Positions 60,775-64,000 of a stretch of DNA of 64,000 bases are shown piece after piece. The notes under the pieces are model-generated. The model saw only the letters and a program-made list of their open reading frames with translations. It made no database searches and had not been told where the DNA came from. This DNA comes from Dryococelus australis. Its lineage: Eukaryota; Arthropoda; Insecta; Phasmatodea; Phasmatidae. A program made the position numbers and the translations under genes. Location of the stretch: contig CM057009.1 in assembly GCA_029891345.1 (NCBI GenBank), forward strand, positions 309,755,666 to 309,819,665, given 5' to 3'. How positions within the stretch are numbered: the stretch's first letter is position 1; each line of letters begins with the position of its first letter.

Positions 60775-61262
60775 TTGGCGCGATACCTCGGTGAAAACCC
60801 CCTGGTGGGAATTCTTGGCAGGGATTTTTGGTGGGGGCTTTATCGCAGGGTTCAGGCCGGGGCTTCATCGCAGGGCTCCGGGAGATAGGATTGGAAGGAC
60901 ACACTTTTGCTAGGAAGGAATCGCGTGTGGGAGCATCCGGAGAAACCCCCCTGTTCTGGAATGCACAAGCAGGAAGTCACTAGTGCATTCTTCCCTTGGA
61001 ATGACAGAGCATGACATGCGCACTTTTGCTAGGAAGGAATCGGGCAAGGAGCACCTGGAAACACCCCAGAATAGGAATGCAATATAAGGATGTTCACAAC
61101 CAAGATGGGCACCACAGGCGTGAGGGGAAAGGAAAATTTTCGCTTGAAAAATGGGGAAAACTTGACATTTTTCCGAGTGATGTCACACAAGATGGTGGTT
61201 AGCTCGTTCCCTCATCGCCACCCCCAAGCCCCTGCACTGGAATCACCATTTTCTTTAATACT
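60775..61262 (-). repeat. Right terminal inverted repeat of the Maverick element
   Basis: It reads, in reverse complement, the same landmarks as 36,827-37,270. A ~117-bp tandem duplication lies inside it: 'cttttgctaggaaggaatcg' occurs at 60,906 and 61,023, whereas the left arm has one copy. The outermost bases are 'ctttaatact'. Confidence 0.8.
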
Positions 61263-61268
61263 TTTTTC

Positions 61269-63470
61269 CAAATGCTTTATTTAATAATTATTAAGATACT
61301 TTGAATAGACTATAGCAAAAGTATTGTCATCTTGCCGCATACAATAAGACGTCTCCGGACTCACGAACTACTCATAAGGCCTTTTGTGGTTGCACCACAC
61401 TAATAATCTAAATACATGGTACATAAGTTGTTAACATTAGCTGTTGACAAAGCAGAATTTGCGGGAGTCAGCGAATATAAGCCATGGGTAGGGCACTGGC
61501 TGAGGTGGACACTGTTCCCTTACCATTTATGGTGCCAATCATATGTTCTTCCTCCGCTACATGTTAGTGGAGGGACACAGGGACTGAACCGATTCACAGA
61601 AAAACACATCACACCATACTTTTTTTTTTTTTAATTTTTTTCTCATGCTCATTTCATATTGTAGTCCACCAACATAATTTTAAGTGTTCGTCCGTTAATG
61701 TACGTCTGCCACGCAACTCCTGATTATCTCAAGTGTGATATGCGTTGACTATGTATCCAGGAAAGGGGTATTTTAGGTTGAATATTTTAAGCACGAACTC
61801 CTCAAAAACTAATGGTTTATGCAAAATCAGGCACGACTACAATTTTGTTATTTTTAACATGTTCAGTAATGTTCCATTACTGGAAAATTAATTAATCTAC
61901 GGGATTGTGGAATCTTACGAAAAAGCAGATATATCGACTCTAGGTTTCTCCCAAATCATTTGGTGGAATAGACACATGATACATTTGTTGCATGTCTGTT
62001 CTTTTTAACACTATCCAGAAGTATATTGTTCGATTGTAAGTACTTTTTGAAATTGTGCATCAACCTCGTCTTCTTGCACCACTTTCAAGTGTGTTTACCA
62101 CCATTAGAAAGCAATTAAGGCCCTGGGTCGTATATGTTTCCATCCTATTTTTTGTAACGACTACACATATGGAGTTCGTGAGTTTGTTCATCCAGTTAAG
62201 TTGCAATCTGTATTTTAAGAACAATGAAATTTATTTCCATCAAAATATGTGCACACTTTTACTTTTAGCCAGATAACCAAAATTTGCAACGTTTCAGTAG
62301 GGCATACATTTAAATCCCAAATAGTGCTTATTCATGTTTAAAGATTCCATGTTTATCTAGAGAGCTTAATGTTTTATAGGAGTAGCAACAACTGAAAATG
62401 TTTATCTTCTCTTATTCGACAGCAGGAGCAGAACTGTATTAAGGGTTATTATTATAGATCTCATTAAATTTGGTGTTTTTTGTTTTTTTTTTTTTTTTGT
62501 TTTTTTTCCAATGGAACAGAATGAAGGATTTTTGTGTTTTTTATAGAAATAACTTAAAATTTTACAAAATAGAACTTACCATTTTCCGAAATGGTAGAGT
62601 TCAGTATATCTGATAATACATGAAATCTTTAAACTGGAATTGCAACATAATTATTTAACAATGTATTTGTAGTGCACAGACTATTTGATGTTTTATGTAC
62701 ATTTTATGGCTATTTTGGAAAATAGTGCAAGACAAATTAAGGAAAACACTTACTTTGTACTATAAGGAAATGCCTGAATTTGACAGTTAAGTAGAATTGA
62801 TTTTATTTGGTGTTTTTAGTCCCCCTGAACCAATATACATATTTATTATTAGGCTCAATGTTGTTTTATATAAATGGCCACCTACCAAAATGCTATTGCC
62901 AGCATACTGTGTGATATCTCTGGAATTATTTTACTGCTGTTGGCAGAAATTCTAAATAAAGGTAGTTATACACTCTTTGATTTTTCTGTGACTTTTTAAG
63001 TTCTTTTGTCAAATGTCATCTTCGTTTTATAAAATAATATGCTCTTGAATTTGCATTTAAATCCGTAATAGAAGTAAAAACGTCTCAAACATCTGCCCAT
63101 AATTTCTTAATAGTTTTTAACTTGCTGAAATTAAGCTGTAAAATATGGTTATAGCACCACACTAAGTAAATTTTATGCAGTAATAAATTGAACTCAGTTT
63201 CAGGCAAGCAAAGTAATTGAATTTGGTTTACAGAAAGAAAAAAAAACCGACAGAAATTTTAAATTAATGTATGAACATATATTTTTGGGACCAGTGTGGA
63301 TCCAGTGCTGTTCACATCAAAAAAGAAACTGGAGTGATTTGTAAATTGACACTAATATGACATCAGTGGAAAAAGACCAACGTAACATACTGTCAGTGAT
63401 TTTTATAACACGTAATGTAGCATAAAAATTATGATTTCTTCAAAGCCAAAAATTACATGAACATTATTTT
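61269..63470. other. AT-rich DNA right of the element, no gene
   Basis: Contains t-runs (61,618-61,633 and 62,485-62,508) and no coding signal. It is probably the continuation of the DNA interrupted by the element. Confidence 0.45.
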
Positions 63471-63519
63471 TAATGAATATTAATTGTCCTTGCAATGCAA
63501 TAAAACTTCAAATCCATGT

Positions 63520-63800
63520 TCTATCTCACTGTGCCTTTTGGCTACGAAAGCCTTGTCCTCCCTGGAAAAGGAGGGCAGGGTATATAACTCGGCCGTGACA
63601 ACAAAAAATCTCGAAAGAATGCGGTTCTGCTGGGCTGGCCGTCGCCTCAAGAGCGGGCGGACGAGGGTAAAACCCAGCGAGCCAGTCAGAGGCGAACAGC
63701 TGAACACGAACACGTACAGTCTGTACTGCATGAAAATCGACAAGGCCAGTCTTGGTTGGTGGTAGTAATAAACGTAGTCTGAAGGAGCGCCTATTTACCA
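63520..63800. other. GC-rich island, possible promoter or LTR fragment
   Basis: A stretch much richer in G and C than its surroundings carries 'gggtatataactcgg' (TATA-like, ~63,577) and an AATAAA (~63,767). Both strands are open for 80-100 codons, with no motif in either. It could be a solitary LTR piece, a host promoter or an exon; the evidence does not decide. Confidence 0.25.
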
Positions 63801-64000
63801 GTACCCAAGTAGTTGATCGTTCCAAACGTGTACATATATTTGAGCGCCAGTGTCAATGTTAATAACATTATGGCTTCGTGTAGTAAAAAAACGTCCCCCT
63901 ATTCATAGTGAAGGCCCCAAAATAATAGGAAACGTAATTTCATTGTTTGATGAAGAGAAGGTACCTGGGAAACATACGTATCCAATTGAAAATGCAACAA

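Larger units (their letters stand above)
36821..61268. mobile_element. Maverick/Polinton-type element, complete ends, decayed genes
   Basis: Two long inverted repeats (36,827-37,270 and 60,775-61,262) enclose polymerase B, capsid, minor capsid, packaging ATPase and integrase pseudogenes, which is the diagnostic gene set of Maverick/Polinton elements. The same 7-bp word TTTTTTC lies immediately outside each end (36,820-36,826 and 61,262-61,268). This permits a 6-bp target duplication TTTTTC, the length known for the family, though the word is low-complexity. At ~24.4 kb it is longer than the usual 15-20 kb, explained by internal tandem arrays and a nested transposon. Polymerase and capsid genes point left, ATPase and integrase point right. 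All recognised family genes are broken, so the element is immobile unless helped in trans. Confidence 0.9.

Noticed and set aside
1..64000. CRISPR arrays, rRNA genes or bacterial operons
   Set aside because: Nothing of the kind is present; tandem repeats here lack unique spacers of constant length.

Overview
The window looks like animal nuclear DNA, most probably from an insect with a large, repeat-rich genome. It is strongly AT-rich, its only convincing host gene is split into short GC-rich exons by kilobase introns with GT/AG junctions, and the rest is transposons, tRNA-derived SINEs, minisatellites and fold-back repeats. There are no bacterial-style operons. Species identity is inference.

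Region by region: 1-13.3 kb is a mosaic of repeats. It holds two loci encoding broken C2HC/C2H2 zinc-finger proteins (2.0-2.6 and 9.3-10.0 kb), two minisatellites each preceded by the same ~190-bp dispersed sequence, two further dispersed repeat families, and a complex inverted/direct repeat at 7.05-8.99 kb. 14.8-15.7 kb carries an open frame with a C-terminal membrane helix that may be the end of a retroelement envelope-like gene. 18.8-19.2 kb is a decayed Tc1-like transposase.

21.1-31.2 kb (+ strand) contains five phase-consistent exons of one host gene. It encodes an apparently insect-type extracellular protein whose last visible exon resembles the start of a von Willebrand A-like fold. 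The introns contain SINE copies, a 118-bp tandem duplication, a four-copy 44-bp repeat and, downstream of the last visible exon, a tandem/fold-back repeat rich in TTGGGCCAAC (31.5-34.3 kb).

36.83-61.26 kb is the centrepiece: a ~24.4-kb Maverick/Polinton-type element delimited by long diverged terminal inverted repeats and a candidate 6-bp target duplication. Its modules are a protein-primed family B DNA polymerase (minus, 39.7-44.0 kb), a major capsid protein and a probable minor capsid protein (minus, 51.9-53.9 kb), then an FtsK/HerA-type packaging ATPase, a coiled-coil protein, a small basic protein and a chromodomain-bearing integrase (all plus, 55.8-59.8 kb). Every recognisable gene except the small basic protein is broken by stops or frameshifts, several catalytic residues are replaced, and another DDE transposon (47.9-48.65 kb) has inserted inside. 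It is a fossil of a virus-like mobile element. 61.3-64 kb holds no recognised gene.
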